From an uncultured Pelagibacteraceae bacterium (lineage in GTDB: Bacteria; Pseudomonadota; Alphaproteobacteria; Pelagibacterales; Pelagibacteraceae), in contig CACKXQ010000001.1 of the NCBI GenBank assembly GCA_902604245.1, positions 62,001-126,000 of the forward strand: a stretch of DNA of 64,000 nt. Direction: 5' to 3'. Position 1 is the first letter of the stretch. Each line of letters opens with the position of its first letter. Of the stretch, positions 25,884 through 36,226 are shown piece by piece. Below the pieces are notes generated by a model. It saw only the letters and a list, made by a program, of their open reading frames with translations, did not search any database and was not told the origin of the DNA. A program made the position numbers and the translations under genes.

Positions 25884-26498
25884 ATGGATAAATTTGAAGT
25901 CTTAAAACCTTTTGGCCCTTCAATTGTAAAAATAAAGATGCCAAATGAGATGATTACAGAAATAAATCAGTATGTTGATTTAGTCATTAAAGATGATCAG
26001 AAGATTAAAAGATTAGATGAAGGAGATAAACTAATTGGAAAGGTTCAGCAAGAGTTTTTGATGGAAGTAGAATTTATGAAAAAAATTAAATGGGCTGAAT
26101 TTTTAGCCTCCAATATTTCTATTTGGGCACAAGAAGAATTAAAAAAAGAAATTAAAAATTTCCAATTAATTAAGTCTTGGGTAGTTAGACAATTTAAAAA
26201 TGATTATAATCCAGTACATTGGCATAGTGGGGACATATCAGGTGTTGGTTATTTAAAGGTTCCATCTCATTTAGGCAAAACATCACAACCTGACAAAAAA
26301 ACTAATGAAAATGGGAAGTTACAATTAATATCTGGATCTCCGAACTTATTTTCAAAATCTACTTATTTGGTAAAGCCAGAATTAGGAGATTTTTACTTAT
26401 TTCCAAATTATTTAATGCATACTGTGTACCCATTTTCAGGAACAGACGAAGAAAGAAGATCGGTTTCATTTAATGCAAAAGTTGAATTTTTTAACTGA
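25884..26498 (+). CDS. Putative 2-oxoglutarate/Fe(II)-dependent oxygenase
   Basis: A 204-residue product with the facial triad of 2OG oxygenases: HWHSGDISGVGYLKVP (H-x-H-x2-D near residues 112-118) and a distal His in LMHTVYPF with a downstream Arg pair in EERRSVSFN (near 172-195) that can hold 2-oxoglutarate. GDFYLFPNYLMH is the conserved strand before the second His. It fits the small 2OG-Fe(II) group common in marine bacteria and phages, whose substrates are largely unknown. It begins directly after the fur stop and ends 4 bp before miaB. Confidence 0.72.
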   Translation: MDKFEVLKPFGPSIVKIKMPNEMITEINQYVDLVIKDDQKIKRLDEGDKLIGKVQQEFLMEVEFMKKIKWAEFLASNISIWAQEELKKEIKNFQLIKSWVVRQFKNDYNPVHWHSGDISGVGYLKVPSHLGKTSQPDKKTNENGKLQLISGSPNLFSKSTYLVKPELGDFYLFPNYLMHTVYPFSGTDEERRSVSFNAKVEFFN

Positions 26499-26502
26499 TT
26501 TT

Positions 26503-27837
26503 ATGAAGAATAAAAAAGTATTTATTAAAACATTTGGTTGTCAAATGAATGAATATGATTCCAACAGAATTTACGACAATGTTAGTAATTTAGGCTTTAT
26601 AAAAACCGAGGATCAAGCTAATGCAGAATGTTATATTTTAAACACTTGTCATATCAGGGATAAAGCAAAAGAAAAAGTATATCATGAGATAGGAAGAATA
26701 AAAAAATTATACAGAGAAAAAAAAAAACCAATTATGATTGTAGCTGGATGTGTTGCCCAAGCAGAAAATGATGAAATGCTAAAGAGAGAACCTTATATTG
26801 ATATTGTGATAGGGCCTCAGGCTTATCACAAAATCAATGATTTATTAAAGAAACATGAATTAAATAGAAAACAGGAAGAGACAGAGTTTGATACAATTTC
26901 AAAATTTGGGTACTTTGACAAAATTAAAAATAATAATAGTAAAATTTCTGCTTTCTTAACCATTCAAGAAGGTTGTGATAAGTTTTGCCATTTCTGTGTT
27001 GTGCCATACACAAGAGGACCAGAGTACTCTAGACCATTTAATAAAATTATTAATGAAGCCGAGCAATTGATTAAAAATGGAGCAAAAGAAATAACATTGC
27101 TTGGTCAGAACGTTAATGCCTATTCTTATAGAGAAAATTCTAAAGAATTTAGAATCTCTAATTTAATATATCATTTAAACCAATATTCAGAATTAAAAAG
27201 AATAAGATATACTACTTCGCATCCAAAAGATATGACAGAAGATTTAATTGAATGCTATTCTTCTTGTAAAAAATTAATGCCTTTTGTTCATTTACCAATT
27301 CAAAGTGGTTCCAACAGAATGCTAGAATTGATGAATAGAAAACATACAGTAGAAGATTACATAAAAGTTTATGAAAGATTAAAAAAAATCAATAAAGAAA
27401 TAGAATTTTCAAGCGATTTCATTATCGGTTATCCTGGAGAAACCAAAAGAGATTTTGAAGACACATATAATTTAATAAAAAAAATTAGATTTATTAATTC
27501 TTTTTCTTTTATTTTTAGTCCTAGACCAGGAACAAAAGCATCAAAATTAGAAATGATAAATAAAGATATTGCAAAACAAAGACTTACATTAGTTCAGGAA
27601 AAACTATTTAATAATCAAATAGAAATGAATAGATCAATGGAAAATAATATAATTGAAGTCCTTGTTGAAAATAAAATGAAAACACAAAATAAATTTTTTG
27701 GAAGAAATAAGTATATTTCACCCGTAATTTTTGATGGTGTTGAAAGTAATATTGGAAAAATTGTAAAAGTAAAAATTCAAACAAGTAATCAGAACACTTT
27801 ATTTGGCTTAGTAAATAAAAAAATGAAAGCAGCTTGA
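26503..27837 (+). CDS. miaB: tRNA-2-methylthio-N6-dimethylallyladenosine synthase
   Basis: A 444-residue radical-SAM methylthiotransferase that modifies A37 of tRNAs reading UNN codons. The N-terminal domain has VFIKTFGCQMNEYDSNR with the first cluster Cys, then LNTCHIRDKA and VAGCVAQ. The radical SAM motif C-x3-C-x2-C is in EGCDKFCHFCVVPYTRG (near 155-171). A TRAM domain closes the chain. The frame is open from 26473, inside the oxygenase gene; the ATG at 26503 fits the known start. First of miaB-phoH-ybeY-lnt-metK. Confidence 0.96.
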   Translation: MKNKKVFIKTFGCQMNEYDSNRIYDNVSNLGFIKTEDQANAECYILNTCHIRDKAKEKVYHEIGRIKKLYREKKKPIMIVAGCVAQAENDEMLKREPYIDIVIGPQAYHKINDLLKKHELNRKQEETEFDTISKFGYFDKIKNNNSKISAFLTIQEGCDKFCHFCVVPYTRGPEYSRPFNKIINEAEQLIKNGAKEITLLGQNVNAYSYRENSKEFRISNLIYHLNQYSELKRIRYTTSHPKDMTEDLIECYSSCKKLMPFVHLPIQSGSNRMLELMNRKHTVEDYIKVYERLKKINKEIEFSSDFIIGYPGETKRDFEDTYNLIKKIRFINSFSFIFSPRPGTKASKLEMINKDIAKQRLTLVQEKLFNNQIEMNRSMENNIIEVLVENKMKTQNKFFGRNKYISPVIFDGVESNIGKIVKVKIQTSNQNTLFGLVNKKMKAA

Positions 27838-27838
27838 T

Positions 27839-28846
27839 TTGAGTAATTTAAATAAAAAAAATATAATTTCAGAATTAAAATTTGTCTACTCTGAAAATAA
27901 TACATTAAGTATAATATTTCAGAACAATGATTTGCTACTGGGTGTAGCAGGAGAGTTTAACAATAATTTAAAAGAATTAGAAAAAATAACACAAACAAGC
28001 ATATATTCCAGAGGAAATTCAATTTTAGTAAAAAGTGACCCAGAAAAAAATAATTTAGTTAAAAATGCAATACAATTTTTGACTGAACAATTTTTAATTA
28101 ATGGAACAATAGAGAAAAAAGATATAATTTCTTCAATAAGTAAATTTATGATTGATGAAAAAAATAACTCCATAAAAAAAGTTGAATATATTATTAAAAC
28201 TCCAAAAAAATCTGTAATTCCAAGATCAGAAAAACAGACAGATTATGTTAGGGCTTTGAAGGAGTCAGATATAATTATTTCTGCTGGCCCAGCTGGAACT
28301 GGTAAAACTTTTTTAGCAGTTGCTGTAGCGCTCACTATGTTGTTAGAAAAAAAAATTGAGAGAATAATTCTTTCTCGACCTGCTGTTGAGGCTGGCGAAA
28401 GGCTTGGATTTTTGCCTGGTGACATGAGAGATAAAGTAGATCCATATCTTAGACCATTATATGATTCTTTGTACGACTTATTAGATTTTGAAAAGATACA
28501 AAAAAAAATAGAAGTTGGTGATATAGAAATAGCTCCTTTGGCCTTCATGAGAGGTAGAACTTTGAAAAATTCTTTTGCAATTCTTGATGAGGCACAAAAT
28601 GCTACGGATACTCAAATTAAAATGTTTTTAACCAGAATAGGAGAGAACTCTAAGATAGTAATCAATGGAGATCCCTCACAAATAGATTTGCCTAATAAAT
28701 CACTTTCAGGACTATACAGGTCAAAAAAATTACTAGGGCATTTAAAAGAAATTTCTGTAGTAGATTTTAATCATAAAGATGTAGTTAGACATCCACTTGT
28801 ATCTAAAATAGTTAAGGCATATTCAGACCAAAGCCCTGACAGATGA
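27839..28846 (+). CDS. ybeZ: PhoH-family ATPase (YbeZ)
   Basis: A 335-residue protein starting at TTG 1 bp after the miaB stop; no ATG is near the N-terminus. An N-terminal KH-like region (about 1-110) precedes the P-loop ATPase: ISAGPAGTGKTFLAVAVAL near 151-169, RPAVEAGERLGFLPGDM, and FAILDEAQNAT (Walker B) near 242-252, INGDPSQIDLP near 275. It is thought to act with the ribosome-linked nuclease YbeY, encoded next with a four-base overlap. Confidence 0.93.
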   Translation: MSNLNKKNIISELKFVYSENNTLSIIFQNNDLLLGVAGEFNNNLKELEKITQTSIYSRGNSILVKSDPEKNNLVKNAIQFLTEQFLINGTIEKKDIISSISKFMIDEKNNSIKKVEYIIKTPKKSVIPRSEKQTDYVRALKESDIIISAGPAGTGKTFLAVAVALTMLLEKKIERIILSRPAVEAGERLGFLPGDMRDKVDPYLRPLYDSLYDLLDFEKIQKKIEVGDIEIAPLAFMRGRTLKNSFAILDEAQNATDTQIKMFLTRIGENSKIVINGDPSQIDLPNKSLSGLYRSKKLLGHLKEISVVDFNHKDVVRHPLVSKIVKAYSDQSPDR

Positions 28847-29289
28847 TAAAAGCCAATGTAATATCTGGCTATTCGAATTGGAAAAAAATTATAGAAAAAC
28901 CAAACAACTATTTGGATAAAAGACTTAAAATATTATCCAAAGCGCCTTTATTTAAAAACAAAAATCATGAATTCTCGATACTCTTGACCAATGATAAGAA
29001 AATGAAATGTTTAAATTTCAAATTTAAAAAAAAAAATAAAACTACTGATGTTTTGTCCTTTCCGCTAAAAATTCAGGAGAAAAAAAGATTATATGTAGGT
29101 GATATAGCAATTAGCTATGAAATAATTAAAGAACGATCAAAAAAAACAAATTTCTTTTTAGAGTTTGATAAAGTGTGGATACATGGATATCTTCATTTAA
29201 TTGGTTATGATCATAAGAAATTAAATGATTTTAAAAAAATGTTTAAAAAAGAAAAACTAATATTGAATTATTTTCATAAAGTAAATTGA
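28843..29289 (+). CDS. ybeY: rRNA maturation endoribonuclease YbeY
   Basis: A 148-residue metalloprotein needed for 16S rRNA 3' processing and ribosome quality control. The zinc site H-x3-H-x5-H appears as WIHGYLHLIGYDHK near residues 107-120; TTDVLSFPL and GDIAISYE (about 66-90) are typical. It overlaps phoH by four bases at the start and lnt by four at the end. No corC gene lies between ybeY and lnt, unlike in many relatives. Confidence 0.95.
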   Translation: MIKANVISGYSNWKKIIEKPNNYLDKRLKILSKAPLFKNKNHEFSILLTNDKKMKCLNFKFKKKNKTTDVLSFPLKIQEKKRLYVGDIAISYEIIKERSKKTNFFLEFDKVWIHGYLHLIGYDHKKLNDFKKMFKKEKLILNYFHKVN

Positions 29290-30809
29290 CTTTATTAAAC
29301 AAATATAAAATCCTATTATACTCATTTTTATTTTCATTAGGTCTAATATCTTCTTTTAGTCTTCCCCCTTACAATTTATTTTATATAAATTTCTTTTCGT
29401 ACCCAGCTCTTCTGTGGATATTACTTTTTTATTCAAAAGATAAAGTTGTTTCATTTATTATCGGATGGATATTTGGATTTGGGTACTTTATGTCCAATTT
29501 ATATTGGATAACGAATTCTTTAACTTTCGAAGATATCTTTAAACCTTTGATACCATTTGCTCTAATTTTAATTCCATTATTTTTAGGATTATTTTATGGT
29601 TTTTCAACTTTAGTTTTTTCATTTTTAAATCCACAAAAAAATTTTTTATCAATTTTAACCTTGGCTACTTCTATGTCTATATTTGAATACATCAGAGGTT
29701 TCTTATTTGGTGGTTTTCCCTGGAACTTAATTGCTTTTAGCTTTGTAAATTATTTAGAATTTATTCAATTACTTTCCATAATTGGGACTTACGCTTTTAA
29801 TTCACTAGTTATTTTATTATTTTTATTTCCAACTATTTTATTCTTCAATTACAAAAAAAAAATTAAAACAATTTTATTTATTTTTTCTCTAACAGCTCTT
29901 TTGACTAATTATTTTTGGGGCAACTCAAACTTGAAACAGTTTGAACTGACTAAAAAAAAAGATTTAGGTTTTAGCATTAAGATAATCTCTCCTTCAATTA
30001 ATATTAATAGATATTTTCAAAATGAAAATCCTAGTGAATTTATCCGTGAATTGATTAATATTTCTAAGCCAAATCCTTCAATCGAAACGCTATTTATTTT
30101 ACCTGAGGGTATTCTTTCAAGTATTTATTTTGAAGATCTTAAAAAATTTAAAACTCTTTTCTCAAATAATTTTTCAAAAAAACATAAGATTATTTTGGGT
30201 ATGAGTATAAATGAAAAACAAAAGATTTATAATTCGCTTTTGGTGGTGAATAGTGATCTTAATGTCTTGCAAAAATATTATAAAAATAAATTGGTACCAT
30301 TTGGTGAGTTCTTGCCGTTTGAAAACGTATTAAGTAATTTGGGATTTAAAAAAATCACTCAAGGTTACCAATCTTTCTCTGCAGATAATCGAAGAGAACT
30401 TATTAGATACAATAATTATAGTTTTATCCCACTTATTTGTTATGAAATTATTTATTCTGGTAAAATAAATAACAGTGAAAAAAATTATGATTTTATATTA
30501 AACATTTCTGAGGATGGTTGGTTTGGAAATTCTATCGGTCCATATCAGCATTACTCTCACTCGATTTTTAGATCCATTGAAGAAGGTAAATCGGTCATCC
30601 GCTCATCAAACAATGGGATTTCAGCCTTTATAAATCCAAAAGGACAGGTAATTGAGAAAATTTTAACAACTGATAGGGGATTTATTGAGATTCAGTCATT
30701 CAAAAAGTCAAATAAAACAATCTTTAGTTATCACGGTAATAAGATCTTCTTTTATTTTCTATCTATTTATATTAGTTTAATTTTTTTTTTTAAAATACGG
30801 GAGAATTGA
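29286..30809 (+). CDS. lnt: Apolipoprotein N-acyltransferase
   Basis: A 507-residue enzyme that adds the third acyl chain to lipoproteins in the inner membrane. The first ~210 residues hold six or seven membrane helices; the periplasmic nitrilase-like domain carries [10 protein letters not shown] (catalytic Glu, near 271), [14 protein letters not shown] (catalytic Lys, near 338) and [11 protein letters not shown] (catalytic Cys, near 387). A final membrane helix ends the chain. It starts at TTG overlapping the ybeY stop. The lipoproteins encoded here (BON, LptM-like) would be substrates. Confidence 0.94.
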   Translation: MTLLNKYKILLYSFLFSLGLISSFSLPPYNLFYINFFSYPALLWILLFYSKDKVVSFIIGWIFGFGYFMSNLYWITNSLTFEDIFKPLIPFALILIPLFLGLFYGFSTLVFSFLNPQKNFLSILTLATSMSIFEYIRGFLFGGFPWNLIAFSFVNYLEFIQLLSIIGTYAFNSLVILLFLFPTILFFNYKKKIKTILFIFSLTALLTNYFWGNSNLKQFELTKKKDLGFSIKIISPSININRYFQNENPSEFIRELINISKPNPSIETLFILPEGILSSIYFEDLKKFKTLFSNNFSKKHKIILGMSINEKQKIYNSLLVVNSDLNVLQKYYKNKLVPFGEFLPFENVLSNLGFKKITQGYQSFSADNRRELIRYNNYSFIPLICYEIIYSGKINNSEKNYDFILNISEDGWFGNSIGPYQHYSHSIFRSIEEGKSVIRSSNNGISAFINPKGQVIEKILTTDRGFIEIQSFKKSNKTIFSYHGNKIFFYFLSIYISLIFFFKIREN

Positions 30810-31972
30810 TGAAGAAAAATTTTTTATTTACTAGTGAGTCAGTGTCAGAAGGACACCCAGACAAAGTATGTGACAGAATTTCAGACATGGTCGTGGACAG
30901 CTTTTTAGCTTCAGAACCTCAAGCAAGAGTTGCTTGTGAAACTTTAACAACAACAAATAAAGTTGTATTAGCTGGAGAAGTAAGAGGTCCAGAACTTAAA
31001 GAAGATGAATTAATTTCAAAAGTGAGAGATTGCATAAAAGATATTGGTTATGACCAAGATGGTTTTTCTTGGAGAGATCAAACTAAAATTGAAACACATT
31101 TACATTCTCAATCAGCAGATATTGCAATGGGTGTAGACTCAGCTGGAAATAAAGATGAGGGTGCGGGAGATCAGGGAATTATGTTTGGTTATGCTTGTAA
31201 TGAAACAGATGTTTTAATGCCAGCTCCAATTCATTATTCTCATAAAATTTTGAGACTGATGGCTGAGGATAGAAAATCAGGAAAGTTGAATGGAATAGAG
31301 CCAGACTCAAAAAGTCAAATTACTATAGAATATAAAGATGGAATTCCTTCAGCAGTAACATCAGTGGTTATTTCTACGCAACATTCAAAAGATGTTAGTT
31401 TAGCTCAAGTTAAAGAACTTTGTATGCCCTATATAGAGCGATCTATCCCTAAAAACTTATTGGGAATGCTTGATGAAAAAGAGATATATATAAACCCAAC
31501 TGGAAACTTTGTAATTGGTGGTCCAGATGGAGATAGTGGTTTAACTGGAAGAAAAATTATTGTTGACACATACGGTGGGGCTGCACCACATGGTGGAGGT
31601 GCGTTTTCTGGAAAAGATCCTACAAAAGTTGATAGATCAGCTGCTTATGCATCAAGATATTTGGCTAAAAATGTTGTAGCTTCGAAAGTTGCTGATAAAT
31701 GTTTAATTCAATTAGCCTACGCTATTGGAGTTTCTAAACCACTATCAATTTATGTAGATTTGTTTGATAATGATGAAGAAAAGAACCTGCATGTTGAAAA
31801 ACTTATCAAAGAAAACTTTGACTTAAGCCCTAGAGGAATAAGAGAGATGTTAGGTTTGAACAAACCTATTTATGAAAAAACAGCCGCCTACGGCCACTTT
31901 GGAAGAATTCCAGAGGATGATGGATCATTTTCATGGGAAAAAACAGATAAATCTGGAGTTTTTAGTAAGTAA
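30809..31972 (+). CDS. metK: S-adenosylmethionine synthetase
   Basis: A 387-residue enzyme making SAM from methionine and [23 protein letters not shown] (residues 6-25), [12 protein letters not shown] (near 118-129) and the phosphate loop [19 protein letters not shown] (near 259-277) are signatures. The ATG at 30809 overlaps the lnt stop (TGATG) and has a GGGAG ribosome binding site 5 bp before it; an in-frame TTG just before was rejected. A terminator follows. No riboswitch can fit upstream because lnt abuts it. Confidence 0.97.
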   Translation: MKKNFLFTSESVSEGHPDKVCDRISDMVVDSFLASEPQARVACETLTTTNKVVLAGEVRGPELKEDELISKVRDCIKDIGYDQDGFSWRDQTKIETHLHSQSADIAMGVDSAGNKDEGAGDQGIMFGYACNETDVLMPAPIHYSHKILRLMAEDRKSGKLNGIEPDSKSQITIEYKDGIPSAVTSVVISTQHSKDVSLAQVKELCMPYIERSIPKNLLGMLDEKEIYINPTGNFVIGGPDGDSGLTGRKIIVDTYGGAAPHGGGAFSGKDPTKVDRSAAYASRYLAKNVVASKVADKCLIQLAYAIGVSKPLSIYVDLFDNDEEKNLHVEKLIKENFDLSPRGIREMLGLNKPIYEKTAAYGHFGRIPEDDGSFSWEKTDKSGVFSK

Positions 31973-32027
31973 ATATTGTTGTAAATCAAGAAAAAATAAC
32001 TATATTTCAAGAACATTGTTGAAATTT

Positions 32028-32056
32028 CAAAAATGGGCTTAGGCCCATTTTTTTTT
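32028..32056 (+). terminator. Terminator after metK
   Basis: Stem ATGGGC / GCCCAT with TTAG loop, preceded by an A-run that pairs with the T-run of nine following. It ends about 13 bp before the nusA start, so nusA either relies on read-through or on a promoter overlapping the hairpin. Confidence 0.85.
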
Positions 32057-32068
32057 GGCTAAAAAATT

Positions 32069-33622
32069 ATGTTAAACAGACGAGCTGATAAATTAGAATT
32101 GTTGAGAATTGCTGAGGCTGTAGCATTGGAAAAATCTATTGATAAAGAACTAATCATTAGTTCTATGGAGACAGGTATCGCAAAGGCAGCAAAATCTAAA
32201 TTTGGATCTGATAATGAAATCAAGGTGGAAATAGATAGAGACAATGGAAATATAGGAATATTTAGAAAATTATTGATTACAGAAAAACCTGAAAACTCAA
32301 ATATCGAAATTACTCTCGCAGATGCAATAAAGTTAGATGAAATAAACAGAGACAAAAAAATCGGAGATGAAATCTTACAACCTTTACCATCTTTTGATTT
32401 TGGAAGAATTGCTGCTCAAACAGCAAAACAGGTTATAAGTTTTAATGTAAGAGAGGCTGAAAGAGAGAGACAATTCAGTGATTTTATTGACAAAAAGGAT
32501 ACTATTTTAAGTGGAATTGTTAAAAGATTAGAGTTTGGGAATGTAATAGTTGATCTAGGAAGAACTGAAGCAATAATTCAAAAAAATGAAATGATACCTA
32601 GGGAGAATATTAAGGCTGGAGATAGAGTCAAAGCATATTGTTTAGATGTCAGAAGAGAGCCAAGAGGCCAACAAATTTTTTTATCTAGAGCTCATGCTAA
32701 ATTTATGGATAAACTTTTCGTCCAAGAAGTCCCTGAAATTTATGATGGATTAATTGAAATTAAGTCTTCCTCTAGAGACCCTGGTAGTAGAGCAAAAATT
32801 TGTGTTAAAGCTATTGATACATCTTTAGATCCTGTGGGAGCATGTGTTGGAATGAGAGGTAGCAGAGTTCAAGCAGTAGTGAATGAATTACAAGGTGAGA
32901 AAATAGATATTGTAAATTGGTCTGAGGATCCGGCTATTGTAGTAGCTAATGCATTATCACCAGCTGAAGTTCAAAGAGTGAATGTTGATAATGAGGCAAA
33001 AAAACTTGATGTTATATTAACCGAGGAAAACCTAAGCAAGGCTATTGGAAGAAGGGGTCAAAATGTAAGACTAGCTACAAAACTACTCAGTTATGAAATT
33101 AACATAATGACAGAGCAAGAGGACTCTGAAAAAAGACAGCTAGAATTTAAGGAAAAAACAGATAATATTGTAAAAAACCTAGAGCTTGATGAGACTCTTG
33201 GACAACTTTTAGTAGCTGAAGGTTTCTCCTCGATTGATGATATTAAAGACTCTTCCCTAGAGGCTTTAATAAAAATCGAAGGTATAGAAGAGGAAACAGC
33301 AAAAGAGCTAATTGAACGAGCAAAAGAATTTTACGAAAAAGATCAAGAAGAAATATCAAAAAGAATAAAAGATTTAGGATTAGACAGTGATTTAATAAAT
33401 CACGAAGGTCTTACAGCAGGTATGCTAGTTACTTTGGGTGAACAGAAGATTTTAACTTTAACAGATTTAGCAGATCTAGCATCTGATGAGTTAACTGGCA
33501 CTTACGATGTGGTTAAAGGTGAAAGAGTTAAAATTAAAGGTTATTTGGAAGACTTTGCTCTATCAAAGTTAGAAGCAGATAATTTAGTTATGTCAGCTAG
33601 AGATAAAGTTTATAAAGATTGA
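32069..33622 (+). CDS. nusA: Transcription termination/antitermination factor NusA
   Basis: A 517-residue RNA-polymerase-binding protein. N-terminal domain (residues 1-~125), S1 domain (about 130-200, SGIVKRLEFGNVIVDLGRTE), two KH domains (about 200-345, GACVGMRGSRVQAVVNEL and KAIGRRGQNVRLATKL), then two helix-hairpin repeats at the C-terminus (LGQLLVAEGFSSIDDI; TAGMLVTLGEQKILTL). It starts the nusA-infB-rbfA-rpsO-pnp block. The usual upstream partner rimP is absent at this site. Confidence 0.96.
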   Translation: MLNRRADKLELLRIAEAVALEKSIDKELIISSMETGIAKAAKSKFGSDNEIKVEIDRDNGNIGIFRKLLITEKPENSNIEITLADAIKLDEINRDKKIGDEILQPLPSFDFGRIAAQTAKQVISFNVREAERERQFSDFIDKKDTILSGIVKRLEFGNVIVDLGRTEAIIQKNEMIPRENIKAGDRVKAYCLDVRREPRGQQIFLSRAHAKFMDKLFVQEVPEIYDGLIEIKSSSRDPGSRAKICVKAIDTSLDPVGACVGMRGSRVQAVVNELQGEKIDIVNWSEDPAIVVANALSPAEVQRVNVDNEAKKLDVILTEENLSKAIGRRGQNVRLATKLLSYEINIMTEQEDSEKRQLEFKEKTDNIVKNLELDETLGQLLVAEGFSSIDDIKDSSLEALIKIEGIEEETAKELIERAKEFYEKDQEEISKRIKDLGLDSDLINHEGLTAGMLVTLGEQKILTLTDLADLASDELTGTYDVVKGERVKIKGYLEDFALSKLEADNLVMSARDKVYKD

Positions 33623-33632
33623 AAGATGGAAA

Positions 33633-35849
33633 ATGGAAAAAAAAAAATTAAAGTTATCGATAACAGGAAGTTCTCAGAAGACTTTTAGTAGTATAGAGCA
33701 GGCTAAATCAAAATCAAAAAACGCTGTTGTAATTGAAAAAAAAAGCCCGAAATTTCAAGGTAAATCTCAATTTTCTAGGTCAAGTAATAATAGTTTTGCA
33801 CTAAGAAAAAATATTTCTTCAAAGCCAAATAATCTTAGTAGGCCTGCAACACCTCCTACTTCAGATTTTGAAAAAAGAAAATTAGCTGAGCAAAGAGCAA
33901 CAAGAAGATTAAAAGGTGAAGCGTCACCAAAAGAAAATAAATCAAATAAAACTCCTGGAAAAAGAAGAGAATTAAAATTAACAATTTCTAGAGCTTTAAG
34001 TGGTGATCACGCAGAGATAAAATCAAGAAGCCTTGCTTCTTTAAAAAGAGCAAAACAAAAAGAAAATAGAAGTTTAAATCAAGAGGAAAACAAAGATAGC
34101 TTTGCTCAAGTTAAAAGAGAAGTAAATCTTCCAGAAGTAATAACAATCAAAGAGCTTGCAAACAGAATGGCTGAACAATCCAGCAGTATTATTAAACATT
34201 TACTTGGTATGGGAGTAACAGTTACAATAAATAATACTATAGATGCTGATACAGCAGAATATTTAGTTAAAGAATTTGGCCATAATCCTATAAGAGAGAC
34301 AAAGGCTGAGGAAATAATTGAAAAAATAAAAGAGGTAAAGTCAGAAAATTTACAAAATCGACCTCCAATAGTTACAGTTATGGGGCACGTTGATCATGGT
34401 AAAACTTCAGTGTTAGATGTGCTAAGGAAAGCCAATGTAGTATCAGGAGAATTTGGGGGTATTACTCAACACATAGGAGCTTATCAGATTAATCACCAAA
34501 GTAGTAAAATTACATTTATTGATACTCCAGGACATGCAGCATTTACAGAGATGAGAGCTAGAGGTTCTAAGCTAACTGATATTGTAATTTTAGTTGTAGC
34601 AGCAGATGATGGTGTTAAACCACAAACTGTTGAGTCAATTAAACATGCAAAGGCGGCAAAAGTACCAATAGTTGTTGCTATAAACAAATGTGATCTACCC
34701 GAGGCGGATCCACAAAAAATTAAAAATCAACTTTTAGAATATGAATTAATAGCTGAAGACTTGTCTGGTGATACTTTAATGGTGGAAATCTCTACAAAAA
34801 CTAAAAATAATTTAGATAAGTTAGTTGAGTCTGTTTTGTTACAAGCAGAATTACTAGATTTAAAAACGGATTTTGAAACAAATGCCAAAGGCATAGTTTT
34901 AGAGTCAAAAATAGATGTAGGGAGGGGTCCAGTTGCAAACATTGTTATAACCACTGGTACTCTTAAAAAAGGTGATTATTTCGTTAGTGGATTAAAATGG
35001 GGAAAAGTAAGAGCAATAATTAATGATCAAGGTAAAAATGTTGATATCGCTGAACCAGCCACACCAATTGAGATTATTGGTATTAATGGAGCAGCAAAAT
35101 CTGGAGATGATTTTATAGTTTTATCTAGTGAAAAAGAGGCTAAATCTCTTTGTGAAGCAAGAGTTGAAGAATCAAAAGATGATAAAATACCTCTTAATTT
35201 TGTCACTCAAGACTCTGCTTTCCAGAGCGCAGCATCAGAGGAATTAAATATTATAATCAAATCTGATGTTCATGGGTCATCTGAGGCCATTAAAAATGCA
35301 GTAGATCAAATAAAACATGATGAGGTAAAACCAAAAATACTTCTTTCCGATATAGGAATGGTTACTGAAACAGATGTAACTTTAGCCAAGGCATCAAATG
35401 CTTTAATAATTGCTTTCAATGTTAAACCGAGTAAAGAAGCAAAGAAAAGAGCTGAACAAGAAAAAATTTTAATTTCCTCATATAACATAATCTATGAAGT
35501 GTTAGATTTTATAAAAGCGAGGATGGCAGGATTACTATCTCCAGATGTAAAAGAAACAATTATTGGTAGTGCAGAAATTCTTCAAATTTTTAAAGTTTCA
35601 AAAGTTGGAAAAGTAGCTGGATCGAAAGTTGTTGAGGGCGAAATAATTCAGAACTCTAGTGCAAGGATTATTAGAGATGGGGTTATAATATTTAATGGTA
35701 AAATTGGTTCTTTATTTAGAGAAAAAGATCAAACAAAACAAGTATCAGCAGGATTAGAATGTGGAATTACACTCAAAGACTTTGCTGATTATCAAAAAAA
35801 AGACATCATAGAAGTCTTTAATGCAACAATTACTGAAAGAACGATTTAA
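33633..35849 (+). CDS. infB: Translation initiation factor IF-2
   Basis: A 738-residue GTPase that brings fMet-tRNA to the 30S subunit. Basic low-complexity N-terminus (1-~165), IF2-N domain (VITIKELANRMAEQSSSIIK, about 169-188), then the G domain with VTVMGHVDHGKTSVLDVL, DTPGHAAFTEMRARG and NKCDLPEADP, followed by domains II, III and the tRNA-binding C-terminus (GLECGITLKDFADYQ). Shorter than E. coli IF-2 (890) but complete. It begins 10 bp after nusA; no ylxR gene intervenes. Confidence 0.97.
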   Translation: MEKKKLKLSITGSSQKTFSSIEQAKSKSKNAVVIEKKSPKFQGKSQFSRSSNNSFALRKNISSKPNNLSRPATPPTSDFEKRKLAEQRATRRLKGEASPKENKSNKTPGKRRELKLTISRALSGDHAEIKSRSLASLKRAKQKENRSLNQEENKDSFAQVKREVNLPEVITIKELANRMAEQSSSIIKHLLGMGVTVTINNTIDADTAEYLVKEFGHNPIRETKAEEIIEKIKEVKSENLQNRPPIVTVMGHVDHGKTSVLDVLRKANVVSGEFGGITQHIGAYQINHQSSKITFIDTPGHAAFTEMRARGSKLTDIVILVVAADDGVKPQTVESIKHAKAAKVPIVVAINKCDLPEADPQKIKNQLLEYELIAEDLSGDTLMVEISTKTKNNLDKLVESVLLQAELLDLKTDFETNAKGIVLESKIDVGRGPVANIVITTGTLKKGDYFVSGLKWGKVRAIINDQGKNVDIAEPATPIEIIGINGAAKSGDDFIVLSSEKEAKSLCEARVEESKDDKIPLNFVTQDSAFQSAASEELNIIIKSDVHGSSEAIKNAVDQIKHDEVKPKILLSDIGMVTETDVTLAKASNALIIAFNVKPSKEAKKRAEQEKILISSYNIIYEVLDFIKARMAGLLSPDVKETIIGSAEILQIFKVSKVGKVAGSKVVEGEIIQNSSARIIRDGVIIFNGKIGSLFREKDQTKQVSAGLECGITLKDFADYQKKDIIEVFNATITERTI

Positions 35850-36215
35850 ATGAAACATTTAGGAAAGCCCATAACACAACGACAACTTAGGGTTGGTGAA
35901 ATGATAAAACAAGCTTTAGGTACTCTTTTTATTAGAGATGAAGTAAAAATACCAAATTTATCTACAAAAGAAATAACAGTTACTGAGGTCAGAATGTCAC
36001 CAGACCTAAAAACAGCAAAAATATTTGTAATGCCTTTGGGAGGAAAGAATACTGAAGAAATAATAGAAAAATTAAAAATTGCTTCATTCATGATAAGAAA
36101 AGTCTTGTCTAAAAAAATTATTATGAAATTTTTACCAAAACTTTTTTTTGTGAAAGACGATTCTTTTGATTATGCAGAAAAAATAGAAAATTTAATTAAA
36201 CAAACAAACAAATAA
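35850..36215 (+). CDS. rbfA: Ribosome-binding factor A
   Basis: A 121-residue KH-fold protein for 30S maturation. RQLRVGEMIKQALGTLF (about residues 9-25), ITVTEVRMSPDLKTAKIFV (about 46-64) and the C-terminal KFLPKLFFVKDDSFDYAEKI match the family (R-x-P-x-[IL]-x-F-x-x-D). The ATG follows the infB TAA directly. In most alphaproteobacteria truB comes next; here rpsO follows after 11 bp. Confidence 0.93.
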   Translation: MKHLGKPITQRQLRVGEMIKQALGTLFIRDEVKIPNLSTKEITVTEVRMSPDLKTAKIFVMPLGGKNTEEIIEKLKIASFMIRKVLSKKIIMKFLPKLFFVKDDSFDYAEKIENLIKQTNK

Positions 36216-36226
36216 CAAGGAAAAAA

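Noticed and set aside
30780-30812. SAM riboswitch before metK
   Set aside because: metK starts inside the lnt stop codon, so no untranslated leader exists there.
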